64,000 bases of DNA from NCBI GenBank assembly GCA_025200525.1, contig CM045770.1:131840200-131904199 (forward strand). Direction: 5' to 3'. The notes under the pieces are model-generated. The model did not search any database. It was not told the DNA's origin and saw only the letters and a program-made list of their open reading frames with translations. Every line of letters starts with the position of its first letter. Within the stretch, counting starts at the first letter, position 1. The position numbers were made by a program, and so were the translations under genes. Of the stretch, positions 63,784 through 64,000 are shown piece by piece. The stretch is from Camellia lanceoleosa (Eukaryota; Streptophyta; Magnoliopsida; Ericales; Theaceae).

Positions 63784-64000
63784 AAATATGTTCTTGGAAA
63801 GAGGTGGGAGAAGACTTTAATGGCAGCGATTTTGAACATATGCTTCATCCTCTAGTGATTTGCTATTGTGGTAAGCCATCGTCTCAAACTGTGGTGTATT
63901 TGATAACATAATTCAGTTCTTAAAATTAAATATATTAAATAATAATTAATTAAATTCGTTTAATAATCATAATTGATATCACTTAAAATTTGTAATCTCT
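63784..64000. other. Right flank of element H
   Basis: AT-rich flank that continues the sequence left of 53026. It begins AAATATGTTCTT, the partner arm of an inverted repeat. No gene is supported; a short CYCGKPSS-like phrase at about 63868-63891 is too small to call. Confidence 0.5.

Noticed and set aside
63868..63891. CYCGKPSS phrase resembling a GRF-type zinc finger start
   Set aside because: Eight residues only, no further motif before a stop.

Overview
This window is flowering-plant nuclear heterochromatin, most likely from a eudicot; I cannot name the species. Almost all of it is LTR retrotransposons nested inside one another. The plant assignment rests on the lineages seen: a chromodomain Ty3 element (Tekay/Del-like), a Tat-lineage Ty3 element with a second, archaeal-type RNase H, a Sirevirus-like Ty1/copia element and two smaller copia elements. 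Long AT-rich spacers and GA/CT microsatellites agree with this. I found no intact cellular gene, rRNA, tRNA or CRISPR array.

Layout. 1-4802: AT-rich, no gene; microsatellites, a copia-like LTR remnant with a TATA box (1290-2077) and three hairpin repeats (3744-3968). 4803-17260: a reverse-oriented 3.3-kb Tat-type LTR, split by a full-length reverse-strand chromovirus (element A, 5213-14607, GATTT duplications). 17440-25522: a forward Tat-type element (F) with a gag frame but no pol. 25523-28271: the 3' half of a copia element (D), whose integrase frame starts at the F junction. 28534-51423: a reverse-strand copia element (C), split inside RNase H by a 15.7-kb Sirevirus-like element (B, 28952-44607, CATAG duplications). 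Element B carries two chromovirus-family solo LTRs (28958-31371, GTTAG; 35580-38081, CTAGG). A third solo LTR of another family (46583-49179, GCTTT) also lies in C. 51424-53030: AT-rich, with a reverse-oriented LTR-like remnant. 53031-63778: a complete Tat/Retand-like element (H, TTTAC duplications) with a 29-bp minisatellite and an antisense ORF. 63784-64000: flank.

How the parts work together. Each autonomous element would encode a Gag shell plus a Pol polyprotein (protease, reverse transcriptase, RNase H, integrase) for copy-and-paste transposition through an RNA intermediate. Every copy here is broken by stops, frameshifts or insertions. Element H has lost its integrase glutamate to a stop codon. 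The insertion order readable from the duplications is: copia C, then B inside it, then the solo LTRs inside both; the E LTR, then A inside it. H is young: its two LTRs differ at about 18 aligned positions.

The most interesting signals are non-coding. (i) 9-12 bp palindromic words (CTCGAG, CGGCCG or GGCC cores) cluster in the LTRs of unrelated families, and the two LTRs of element A carry different palindromes at equivalent places. (ii) A U3-like promoter cassette lies inside element B, upstream of its extra ORF. (iii) Element F is a gag-only element.
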